Below, piece after piece: positions 49,170-60,368 of a DNA stretch of 64,000 bases. A program made the translations under genes and the position numbers. The first letter of the stretch is position 1; each line of letters opens with the position of its first letter. Under the pieces are notes generated by a model that saw nothing but the letters and a program-made list of their open reading frames with translations, did no database searches and was not told the origin of the DNA. The stretch is from Inia geoffrensis (Eukaryota > Chordata > Mammalia > Artiodactyla > Iniidae). The stretch is from NCBI GenBank assembly GCA_036417435.1, contig CM070899.1:171397494-171461493 (forward strand). Direction: 5' to 3'.

Positions 49170-49818
49170 TCACTAACTTGAAAACAAAAATGCATCCCCA
49201 TGTTCATTGCAACATTATTTACAGTAGGCAAGGTATGGAAACAACCTAAGTGTCCATGGATGGTTGAATGGATAAAGAAAATGTGGTATGCACATAACAC
49301 ACACACAATGGAATATTATTCAGCCATAGAAATAAGGAAATATTGCCATTTGTGAAACATGGATGGACCTTGAGGGCATTATGCTAAGTGAAATCAGTCA
49401 AACAGAGAAAGACAGATACCACATGATCTCACTTATATGTGGAATCTAAAAACAAAAACAAAAAACCAAATTCATAGATACAGAGAACAGATTGGTAGTT
49501 GCTAGATGCAGGTGCATGGGGGTGGGCAAAATGGGTGAAGGTGGTCAAAAGGTACAAACTTCCAGTTATAAAATAAATAAGTCCTGGGGATGTAATGTAC
49601 AGCATGGTAACTACAGTTAACAGTACTGTATTATATATTTGAAAGTTGCTAAGAGGTTAAAGTTCTTACCACAAGAAAAAGAATTTGTAACTGTGTGGTG
49701 ATGGACGTTAACTAGACTTGTGGTGACCATTTTGCAATATATACAAATATCAAATCATTATGTTGTACACCTGAAACTAATATAGTGTTATATGTCAATT
49801 ATATCTCAATTAAAAAAA
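49170..49818 (+). mobile_element. L1 3' end (5'-truncated), plus strand
   Basis: The ORF2 end region ('caacctaagtgtccatggat', 'acaatggaatattattcagc', 'ccacatgatctcacttatat') passes into 3'-UTR and ends 'caattatatctcaattaaaa'. The coding part is interrupted. No duplication was identified. Confidence 0.9.
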
Positions 49819-50590
49819 TGAATACCAAGTTTTCAGCTGTATATGATTCAGAGAAATCAAAAATATCAAGAACTAGCATATACTAGTTCATTTAAAATTT
49901 TTTCTTGGAATCATTTTGAAAAGATAAATTGTGTTTTACATTTTAAAATTTCAGATTGAAGAGTAACAAAATTCATGTTAACATGTATATATGTTTGAAT
50001 GTCATCATTTGAGAGAGCAGGCCAAACTGGGGAACTTAATGCTTCATAAATGCTATAAATACACAGTTGAAGTGACCAATTGTGGTCTGTATCTTCTTTC
50101 TGAGAATGTACACCTATGATGTGTCTCAATTCAATTCTGCAAGAATAATTGTGCATGTAAAATATGTAACAAACTGAGCTGGGCAATGAGTGTCTCCTGG
50201 TCAAAGGGACGATTCCTATCCTTAGTCATGTAAATGGCCGCAATGCTGTATAATAAGTAAGAAATAACAGGAGCATGTGTGCAGATGTAAACATATAGTT
50301 GAGGCCCGCTGAGTTCTGGCGTCTTGGTCATGAGCCATTTGGTCACTTATTCCATTCTCTTAATGATCATACACCCTTGTTTTGGCCATCTGTCTCCCAC
50401 ACATGAACTGGTTGTTAAAAGTTTGAATGCTGTTAATCAGAGTATATCATTTAATAAAACAAGTAGGGATAAAAATTCCTCTTCACTTCGGTATACTGGC
50501 TTAATGAAGCCCTTTTTACTGAAATATTTTTGACTCGTTTTCAAAGAAAATGAGAGTAATTGTCTTCTTATAAATAGTTGCTCACCCTCA
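49819..50590. other. Intron, no recognisable feature
   Basis: AT-rich; small frames on both strands lack recognisable products. Confidence 0.4.
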
Positions 50591-50599
50591 CCAGGAATC

Positions 50600-51240
50600 A
50601 TCGAAAAGCAAATTAAAATATTGATTTTTTGGCTATAGTTCAGCAAAAAAATTTAGCCGAAAAATTTTAGCAGTCCATTGGTTGCAAGGATGTGGCCCTA
50701 TAGGCACAGTTGCGTGCTATAGATTGGAATGTACTTGATGAGGCCTTTCTGAAAGTGAATTTGGCAATATCTCTCTCTGAATTCAAAATTTTACTAGTGG
50801 GAATATTACCTACAGAGAAATGTTGGCTCATGGATAAGTGTGTTAATTGTTACAGTAGTAAAAAATATAGAAACAAGCTACTCTTGACCATTAATGAAAG
50901 AGTAACTATGTCAATTATTCTATATTGTACTAAGGGATACTCTGCAGCTATTAAAAGAATTCAGGTAAAAATATCTGTATAAATATTGAAAGATTTCCAA
51001 GACGTGTTGTTAAGTGAAAAAAACGAGTTTCACAGGGTATACATAATATGTTTCATTTCATATAAAAATTACACCTGCATATACGGGCATCTCACGTATA
51101 TACTGTTATAGAGAGGGAATTGGAGGGATATTTTCCAAATTAAAACTGTGATTCATTTTAAAGGGGGGACTTGTGGAGGTAGCATGGGGCTTCCGTGTTT
51201 TATTCTGTGTACATTAGCACCAGTTTAATCTTTTATGAGG
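50600..51240 (+). mobile_element. Old L1M-like 3' region, plus strand
   Basis: 'gggatactctgcagctatta' then 'aaagatttccaagacgtgtt', 'gttaagtgaaaaaaacgagt' and the later '...gttttattctgtgtacatta' follow the order of an old L1 3' end. Strongly diverged. Confidence 0.65.
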
Positions 51241-51353
51241 TGACGTGATGATGGGGAAACACTCCTCATAACATTAAAAAAAATTGCTAAAGACACACAT
51301 ACGCTCCTACGCTGAGGTGGCTTGGTTTCCCTTGCTTCAAAGAGCATTTCTTT

Positions 51354-51710
51354 CTTTTTTAAAAAAATCATTCATTCATTCATTAATTTATGGCTGCGTT
51401 GGGTCTTTGTTGCTGTCCACCGGCTTTCTCTAGTTGCAGCGAGTGGGAGCTACTCTTCATTGTGGTGCGTGGGCTTCTCATTGCGGTGGCTTCTCGTTGC
51501 GGAGCACGGGTTTGAGGTGCGCGGGCCTCTGTAGTTGCGGCACTCAGGTCAGTAGTTGTGGTTTGCAGGCTCTGGAGCACAGGTTCAGTAGTTGTGGTGC
51601 ACGGGCTTAGTTGCTCCATGGCATGTGGGATCTTCCTGGACCAGGGCTTGAACCCACGTCACCTGCATTGACAGGTGGATTCTTAACCACTGCGCCACCA
51701 GGGAAGTCCC
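51354..51710 (-). mobile_element. Long CHR-type SINE, minus strand
   Basis: Tail with 'cattcattcattcattaatt', then 'atggctgcgttgggtctttg', ending 'ccaccagggaagtcc'. A 16-bp duplication with one mismatch, CAAAGAGCATTTCTTT (51338-51353) and CAAATAGCATTTCTTT (51711-51726), flanks it. Confidence 0.95.
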
Positions 51711-51726
51711 CAAATAGCATTTCTTT

Positions 51727-52765
51727 GTATTACTTCTCTCCCATTCTTCCCTCAACACCCAACATCTTCTTTAACATTTATTTGATGATAAATTTCAAAT
51801 TAATATTTTAATATTTAAAAATTACCCTATTATTTTTTATATTCAATTTTATAAATGCATAGCACCTTTTATTTAAAAGTTTAATGCATTCTCAGAGGAC
51901 AAGATTGGAATCACTTGCCCTCTGAAAATGGCACATGATCAGATAAATGTCCTCATGTCTCGTGCCGTGATTTGAAAGTAGTCACTCAGTAAACACTAGT
52001 AAATTAAAGATTTCTAAAGAGATTAAATTAATTTTCTGAAGAACTGTAATCATGGATGTTTAAACAGACCATGAATTTATTTGCTGTCATTTATGAGACA
52101 AAAGATTAAGTCTGGTAGAATAAGTTACTCCTAATTTCCATCAGGAATGTGGATAATGTCCAAAATAAAGAATGTATAATCACCAGCCATGGTACTTAAC
52201 TGCCTTGAAGAATTTCATGATAAACACCTAAAAATTTACTTTTTAAATCTCAAAAATTATCATCAATTCATCTAACATGTAGAGTAATTTTTTTTGAATT
52301 AGTACATCTAAATCTTTGAAAATATACAATTATGAAATGGATTTATTTTTATAGACTTAAGAGAAACCTTTATAAGTACGCTTTTAATAAGCAAAAGTTA
52401 TTCTTTAAAATATGATTTTAGACTTGCCTTGCTACTTTCCTACCACAAACTCTGAAACCAAATCTTACCCTTTCTAGGTTGGTCATGGGTCATTTCCCTC
52501 TGTGGAAACTTTTGTAAAATCACACTGTAATCTGTTAAACCAAGGGTATTTTAATTTGTATCATATGCGAAGGCACCTGTGAAATCCTTGCCTAAATTTC
52601 TAATCTTTCATAATTTAAACTTAATTTGTCTCCTTTTTTCCTTTTTTTGGGGTGGGGGCAGTTTAAAATATCAGCAAAGCTTAACATAAATAAATGCATT
52701 TGGTAATTGAAAACAATTAAGATGCATACTCATCATTGTTTTGCAAAAATTTCTCCAAATTAAAA
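51727..52765. other. Intron, no recognisable feature
   Basis: AT-rich sequence with no open frame of note and no repeat recognised. Confidence 0.45.
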
Positions 52766-52775
52766 TTAAACCTAG

Positions 52776-53106
52776 GGCTTCCCTGGTGGCTCAGTGGTTA
52801 AGAATCCGCCTGCCAATGCAGGGGACAAGGGTTTGATCCCCGGTCCAGGAAGATCCCACATGCCACGGAGCAACTAAGCCCGTGCACCACAACTACTGAG
52901 CCTGTGCTCTAGAGTGCACGAGCCACAACTACTGAAGCCTGCATGCCTAGAGCCCGTGCTCCGCAACGAGAGAAGCCACCGCAATGAGAAGCCCGCACAA
53001 CGCAAGGAAGAGTAGCCCCTGCTCGCTGCAACCAGAGAAAGCCCGCCCACAGCAACGAAGACCCAACGCAGCCAAAAATAAAAATATAAATAAATTTTTA
53101 AAAAAG
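52776..53106 (+). mobile_element. Long CHR-type SINE, plus strand
   Basis: Begins 'ggcttccctggtggctcag' with visible A-box and B-box-like regions ('ggtttgatcccc') and ends '...acgcagccaaaaataaaaat'. The duplication TTAAACCTAG is at 52766-52775 and 53107-53116. Minus-strand frames across it are shadows. Confidence 0.95.
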
Positions 53107-53116
53107 TTAAACCTAG

Positions 53117-54864
53117 CCGATTGTACTCCATTTTCTGCCTTTATCCTCAAGTCACCTTTAAGAATATCTATGGCAACTTAAGCTCAATGGTTCAAAAATA
53201 AAACATACGCGATAGAGAAGACAGATGTTAGCAATTCATGTATTTCGGTGAAGGGTCTATTGAGTGTATCTATTCAATTTTCTGTAGGTTGGACATTTTT
53301 CCCAAAAATTTGAGGAAAAGGAGCTTGCATGTAATCCAAATTCTTTGCATTTTCTTTAAAACAGCAAAGTCAATTCATTCTTACCATCGCAGCTCAGGAA
53401 GTAAAAGTGTTTCACAGCCTCAAGATCTTGATTTAAGAAATATTTGGCCAAAAACTCAGGTGCCGTTTCATCTGCAGCCCCTGTTTGTTTACTGTCTCCC
53501 TGTCCACATTCTGACTCCAACAATGGATGCGGATGTTGGTATCTGTCAGCGTTGGGCCATGTTTTCATTTTCATGTTGCGATTAGGTTGTTACCTTGGTA
53601 ATCCCGAGCTGTCCAGGATAGCTGAGCCTTACGTTTAGGGCCCTGGAGTCAGGAACCGAGTTAGCTGTTGTGAGTTTGTAAAGATGCCTGGTGACTGCTG
53701 GGTGTGCTCAGAAGACCTTCTCAGCTCTGCAGGCCGTCTCCAGACCTGGCTCAGCAGTAGCTGACTGCTGAAAGACAAGGGGGGTGGTGATTGTGGGTGC
53801 TCTCCTCCTTCCCTGCCTGTAGGCTTTCTTTGCATTTCAGCTTGTGGTGCTGAGAATGTGTGTTTGCTCCCTTTACAGGTCAGCTGCCCTGCCCTCCAGG
53901 AGCTTGCCTTTGAGTCTGGTAGATTTACACGTGGATTGATAGCTGTGTGGCAAAGGATGGGTTCCTTAACCACTCTGAGCCGCAATTCTCTATTTGTAGA
54001 ACAGGAACAGCATGGATATAGGGCCTGGCTCATTCGTGAGGATGATTAGTATTATCACCACGGTCAATATATATTTTCCCTCTTCCTACCCATCTTTATC
54101 CTCTGAGGTAATTATATAAAGTTCTTTTCAGTGTTTAACTAAAATATCTATAAGATAAAATAAAGTGCTTTGTTCAAAATGTATGCACTTAACAGGTATA
54201 ATTATTAAACACTGAAAAGCAATGTTATGCTCAAGGCCACTGCTTTTAGTTGTTTTGCAGAAGGGGAGAATTGGGGTGAAGTACAGCCTGTGTGTTGCAC
54301 CCCAAGCCAGATTCTCCAAGGGGACCCCTTTCTCTAGTCTCACTTAGGTGCCATAGAGGTGCCAGATGCACTTTTGGTGTCTAGTCCCTTTATAACTGGC
54401 CTTTTAGGAAATTCAAGTTCCATTTTAGATAAAAATTGTCCTTTGTTGTCAGAGTGGTGGTGGTCATTGTTAGAAAGTCATTTCTTGATGGTATACATGG
54501 TTCCCAACTTAGGATGGCTCAGTACACATTCATCAGAAACCTTACTTCGAATTTGAATTTGGACCTCGTCATGGATGTTTGCATCCGCTCTCTCCTCTCT
54601 CGTGTTGCTGGGCAGTGGCAGTGAGTCGCAGTTTCCAGCCGGCACGTGATCTGGAGGGTAAACAAGCAGAACGCTGACAACCATTCTGTTCTTCCCTTTT
54701 GGTACAGTGTTCAATAAGTTACATGAGATATCCAGTACTTTATTATAAAATAGGCATTGCGTTAGACAATTTTTCCCAACTGTAAGCTAATGTAAGTGTT
54801 CTGAGCACATTTAAGGCAGACTTGGCTAAGCTGTGGTGTAGGTTAGGAGCATTAGATACATTTT
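53117..54864. other. Intron with a MIR remnant
   Basis: About 53935-54060 resembles a minus-strand MIR ('ttccttaaccactctgagcc' ... 'gcaattctctatttgtagaa'). The 132-codon minus-strand frame at 53635-54033 overlaps it and is not supported as a gene. Nothing else recognised. Confidence 0.45.
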
Positions 54865-54877
54865 GGGCTTATGATAT

Positions 54878-54878
54878 A

Positions 54879-54922
<44 letters not shown>

Positions 54923-55114
54923 GTGGTACGCGGGCCTCTCACCGTCACGGCCCCTCCCGTTGCGGAGCACAGGCTCCGGACGCGCAGGCCCAGCGGCCAT
55001 GGCTCACGGGTCCAGCCGCTCTGCGGCATGTGGGATCTTCCCGGACAGGGGCACGAACCCGTGTTCCCTGCATCGGCAGGCGGACTCTCAACCACTGCGC
55101 CACCAGGGAAGCCC
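54878..55114 (-). mobile_element. Short CHR-type SINE with a (TA)n-extended tail
   Basis: A (TA)n run followed by a long T run forms the tail; then 'gtggtacgcgggcctctcac', ending 'ccaccagggaagccc'. A perfect 13-bp duplication GGGCTTATGATAT flanks it at 54865-54877 and 55115-55127. Confidence 0.95.
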
Positions 55115-55127
55115 GGGCTTATGATAT

Positions 55128-57715
55128 TTTTGACTTACTATGAGTTTATTGGGGCAAACCCCATCATAGGAGATCTGTAATTCATTTGTTAGCTGGTTCA
55201 AAGAATAAACATCTGTTACATGAATGGCCTTACTAGGATATAAAATAAAACTGAGCAATAATCTGGCCAAGTATGATTAAGTGTCAGACAGAATGTTGGT
55301 ACTTTATATTATTTATATTTTTAATTAATCTTCTAAGAATTCTTTCCTTTCTTTCTAATCTTCCCCAGTACCACCTGAGTAATTATAGCCGGCTTCTGCC
55401 TGATGGTCCTATGTCTTCCCAACTCTGTTAAGTGACATCATCTTGGTAGTTTACAGTCTGCCACAGGGGGAGTATTTGTATCACAGGTGTTGGCGGACAT
55501 TACAAATCAGATCTTTCTTCCCCTTAAAAATTTTTTTTTCTTTGGAGAGCCAGCTCTTCGACAGTTATCAGCACACTCCTGCATATATCACATCTTCACG
55601 CCACCTCCTAGAAATGATTGGTTATCTGTCCAAGTCTCTGCTTCCACAGCCCGTCACTGCATTGGGTTTTGTCTCTAACCTGATGAGACTTCTCTTTACG
55701 CCAAACAAGTTTTTGCATGTCAGAGTCTGTCCCCACCTTCCCCACTGGAGCCCCCAGGAGAGCTGGGCTTAGGATTGTTCAGGTCCATCTCCCAAGTGCT
55801 TTCCTAGTGACATTCCTCTGATGGAAACCCCAGGACGGACCTGAGGATGTGATGTCAAACTGACCCTTTCAAACTTGCTAGTCCTATCAGAGAAGCAAGG
55901 CAGGGCCCCAGTGTTCTTTGGGGTCACAGAGTGTTAAGTCTTGACCGCTGCTCCTTAGCTGAGTGCAGGACAATATATGTGTTTCTATTTTTAAATACAT
56001 TTGTATCTTTATGGTATCTCTTGAGACTGTCAGAAGTGAGGTCTGTAACTGCAGGTCTCTTTGACCTCATCAAATGTTTGACTCAACTCACTAGTAATAG
56101 TGTCTGTTTAATGATTCTTTTAAGAAGTTGGAATTTTATTAATATCTGACTGCTACCCTCAAGAGTATATACAGGCACAAAAACCCCCTGCAGTTCCATT
56201 TTACAAAGAATTCTCATATGTGGCGGTGATTTTCGAAATGATAGAGAATAGAGACAGAAAATGGGTTTCACATTTAATGCCCAAGGGAGAAAAACCACCC
56301 GCAGACACACATCCAGGAATCCAGCAACTAAGGCTCACAGAGAGAGAAGAATCCAGATGAAAGGGCTGTGAGACTTATTTTAAGAAATTGCCTAATGACA
56401 AATTCAAGGTTTTGAATAGGAAATAGTATTTGGTATTCAAGATTTCTCAAATAAAGGAAGAAAGGTAGCTCTGGCCCTTGAAAAGCTAATCTGAATCACA
56501 AAGGCTGAGCTGACTTTACAGGAAAAGTGTGAAAGACTTTGGAATGTGCTTCCCTTGTACTGTCTTTTATCTGAAGATACTACAAGTTGTTCACTCCCGA
56601 AATAAGCCCACGCTCTGGGTTGTGATGCTAAAGATAGCTGTTGAGCTTTTTAAAAATACATGGACTGTCTAATATCTTAAAATCTATTTCAGTTTGTTAT
56701 TAGTTACAAAGTCTATTTTCTACCGAATTGTAGTACTTGCCCGGTAAAACTTTTTAAGAGAGGAAATTCCTACCACTTATCAGTCCAATTCAACCTGTCT
56801 ATTATCTGGAGAACAAGGAAGCAGACAACTTGATCCTCTTTTATCTGAACATTCAGGAGTAAATATTTCAAGAATCAAACAGTTTCTATCCCCATGAATG
56901 ACCTAAATAAGTATTTCAGAACTTTTACTTTTGTAACTGAAAGCAACCAGTGTCTGTTATGTTTTCTATTTCTATTTGTCTCGTATATCACTGCTGCAAT
57001 CATTTTATACTAAATATTGTAATGAGTCTCTTACTCTGAAAGCATCTCTTTCAGGTAAATACTGATAAGACAGTCTTTCACATAAAATGAGCTCCAGTTT
57101 TTTTAGTCCATTTGCAAATCACAAATTCCAGATTTAATTATATCCCAAGGGAACAACCTGAGGAAACCAAAAGAACTGACATAATTGGATCAAATTGTAT
57201 AATCAAAAGCAAATGGTATGGTTATTAAACCTAATGAAATGACTTCCCAGCATTTAATTCATTTCTCTGACTCAAGAAATTTTAGTAATAAGTAAGTGTG
57301 TTGAAAGGGATACTCTGAACAATCACCCTTCCTAAACAGTCCTTTTCTCCAAGACTGTTTCTGGTTGAAAATTTTCTGAAAGTTACACATTAGAACAGAT
57401 AGCTGTTATCTTCTGCTACGTGAGTGAAAGGAGAGGTAGCAGGAGGTGACATCTGGGTCCTTATTAAACCCAGGAAGAAAGCAGTGAAATGGGCAAATGT
57501 TTTTATAAAGTAATGTATCTCTTGTAGTACCACCTCCATTTTACATAAAGTGAAAACAAACCGTAATTGGTAATAGCTATATGACATCTAAAGGATTACT
57601 ATTACTAGTTTATAAAGATTTTGTTGAAATTCATAGAAAAAAAATAGGCTTCTGATAAATAGATGAGTGAGATGAGTAGATAAATCAACTACACATATTT
57701 TACATATTTTACTTA
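55128..57715. other. Intron, largely unique; part may be conserved non-coding sequence
   Basis: No repeat recognised. About 57080-57290 is repeat-free, homeodomain-core-rich and contains the palindrome ATTTGCAAAT at 57110-57119, an octamer-like motif. Frames at 55443-55772 and elsewhere have no recognisable product. Confidence 0.35.
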
Positions 57716-57905
57716 TGTAGTAGGCAGTGTTCCAAGCATTTTATGTTAATTAACTCATTTGATCCTCATAGAAACTCAGTGAATAGCATTATTCTTCCCA
57801 GTTTATAAATGAGTTAACTAAGGCAGAGAAGTTACATAATTTGTCAAAATCATTCTGCATGTAGATTCTGTTTTTAGCCACCAGGCTAAAGTGCCATACC
57901 AAACA
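57716..57905 (+). mobile_element. MIR element, plus strand
   Basis: 'gtgttccaagcattttatgt', 'aactcatttgatcctcatag' and 'gtttataaatgagttaacta' follow the MIR consensus. Confidence 0.8.
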
Positions 57906-58072
57906 TAACACATGTTTATTGGTTTAAATTAGTGTATTTGTTTAATGTCTTAATTTTTGTTTAGCATTTGTATCAGATCCCAGGCATTAAGGGCAATGCA
58001 GCATTACATAGCTAATTAGCTTTATTAATGGTAACCTCTACGTTTATTATAAACTTTTGAATCATGATTTTA

Positions 58073-58293
58073 TTTTATTTTTCTTTTCTATTTTCTTTTT
58101 TGCGGTACGCGGGCCTCTCACTGTTGTGACCTCTCCCATTGCGGAGCACAGGCTCCAGACGCGCAGGCTCAGCGGCCATGGCTCACAGGCCTAGCCACTC
58201 CGCGGCATGTGGGATCTTGCCGGATCGGGGCACGAGCCCATGTCCCCTGCATCAGCAGGTGGACTCTCAACCACTGCGCCACCAGGGAAGCCC
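58073..58293 (-). mobile_element. Short CHR-type SINE, minus strand
   Basis: T-rich tail, 'gcggtacgcgggcctctcac', ending 'ccaccagggaagccc'. The 15-bp duplication TGAATCATGATTTTA (58058-58072) and TGAACCATGATTTTA (58294-58308) has one mismatch. Confidence 0.95.
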
Positions 58294-58308
58294 TGAACCA
58301 TGATTTTA

Positions 58309-60008
58309 AATTGAGCATTCAGACTAATCATCGTTGCCATGGACCTTGTGTCAAAATATAATAGGTTTTGTTTTGTTTGAGAGAATACAATCTCTTGATC
58401 CCCAGAAAATCTACCAACTAGCTTTTGCTTCATTGAACTTAACTAGAAAATTGAGTGAAAATGAGATTTTTCTTTTTTTTTTTGAAAGCTACTTACTTTT
58501 ATCGAAGCCATTTACTGGTTTCAAGTAAGTTGATGACTGCATTTCATTTGTGAAGTTATGAGATTGCATTGGAAAATAATAAACCAGTGCAAACTCTAAT
58601 AGGTGTTTAGAGTGGATTTTGTTATAGGACCCATGTGTTGCTCTATACTTGCTTATTAACAATTTAAAATAATGAGGTGTAGAACTTTGAGGACTACAAA
58701 ATGTTTTTTAATAAGCCCTTCAAAATTAATAATGGTAAAGTATCTATTTATCATCAAGGAAAAAGGGTAAAATATATACATCTTGGTCCCCGTTGGAAGC
58801 CATGTGAGGTTTCTGTGGGCCACAGAGCCCAATGGTGAACTTGCCTAGCTGTGACTCTTCACTCTTTATTCTTTCTTTAGTTTTTAATTTAAATTTCTTC
58901 TAATTTTTTGATATGGCATCTTACTAGTCTTTTGCTCTTCTTCTGCCATTCAGACACTACACCAAGTCATTGATTTTTAAAAAAATCTCCCTACTTGATT
59001 TCTAAGACTGATTCAATATGATATACATCAGTATCAATGACCAGTTCCATCTTTTTACTTCCCTACAATGTTCTGTTTTCTTTCTAGATCCTTGATTCTT
59101 TGAAAAGTCACTTTTCAGAGAAATTATAAAGCAGCGATATTATGTGATAAAAAGTACTTTATGAAAGTTTTGTAGCATTTTATTAAAAAATAAAAATAAC
59201 CTTTCTGTATTTCTAAAAGATTTTTTGCTCATTGTAAAAATACTTAATGTTATAGAGACACAGTAAAAATCACTGTTACCCAGATGTAACAGCTGGTAAG
59301 ATTTCCTGATGTTCATTATTTATGTTTCTCCTAAAATGAAAATTCACACACAAAAATATTTTGATAGTAATTCTCACTCTATGAAAGTACATTTATTATA
59401 TGTTCAGAGTTTAATATTTTTTACAACATAAATTTTATTTTATTTTCATTTCTCACAGGCCCTAGCCCTGACTAACTAGTTAGCTAGGGTCACATCAGTA
59501 CTGAATAGCTCTGGGTTAGTCTTCCTTGAGTGAAATAGAGTGAAAAAACATGGTGAAACTGAAGAACCACAGGCCATGGTGCTGTTTTCAAAATCCCAGG
59601 GCTGCTGCTGCAGAGAACTCTGAAATCTTTTCTAGGCCTAATTTGTTCATAATAAGAAGTCCTCCCTTGTTGTGAGGATTAAGTGAAAGATTGTGTATGT
59701 AGTTTGTGGTGTGCTATAGATGTTTAGTAAAATTGGTTCTTTTTCTTTTTCCTAAAAATTTTGTTTTAATATGTAAGGTACTTTGCATGTAGTGATAGCC
59801 ATGAGTCAATCCCAGCAAGTTTATGAGATAGAGAAAGTCGTATTTCCTTTATTTGGATTAAGAAAGTGGGGCTCGGTGAGATGAGTAATACATGGCAGAG
59901 GCAGGCCTCATACGCAGGTTGGTTGTTCATTATACCCGTGCACGTACTGGGTGGATCCAGGTACATTTCTGTATATAATCTCATGTAGAGCATTCAGTAA
60001 ACTTTATT
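58309..60008. other. Intron, with weak old-repeat remnants
   Basis: About 59219-59420 may be an old LINE-associated remnant and about 59655-59740 a minus-strand MIR scrap ('gttgtgaggattaagtgaaa'). Nothing else recognised. Confidence 0.35.
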
Positions 60009-60021
60009 AAAGAATGCTTTG

Positions 60022-60355
60022 CAAGGCTTCCCTGGTGGTGCAGTGGTTAAGAATCCACCTGCCAACACAGGAGACACGGGTTCGAGCCCTGGTCTGGGAA
60101 TATACCACATGCTGGGGAACAACTAAGCCCACGTGCCACAACTACTGAGCCTGCGCTTTAGAGCCCCTGCGCCACAACTACTGAGCCTGCGCTATAGAGC
60201 CCATGCTCGGCAACAAGAGAAGCCACTGCAATAAGAAGCCTGCACACCGCAATGAAGAGTAGCTCCCAAGCGCAGCAATGAGGATGCAACACAGCCAAAA
60301 ATAAAAGAATAAATAATTAAATAAACAAGTAAATTAATTTAAAAAAAAAAAAAAA
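60022..60355 (+). mobile_element. Long CHR-type SINE, plus strand
   Basis: Begins 'ggcttccctggtggtgcag' and ends in a long A-tail at 60340-60358. A 13-bp duplication with one mismatch, AAAGAATGCTTTG (60009-60021) and AAAGCATGCTTTG (60356-60368), flanks it. The two 36-bp internal units at 60135-60170 and 60171-60206 are a normal feature of the long subtype. Confidence 0.95.
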
Positions 60356-60368
60356 AAAGCATGCTTTG

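Noticed and set aside
53635..54033. 132-codon minus-strand frame as a gene
   Set aside because: It overlaps a probable MIR remnant, has low-information composition and no recognisable domain or splice structure.
60135..60206. 36-bp tandem duplication as a new rearrangement
   Set aside because: The same internal repetition is part of the long CHR SINE in other copies here.
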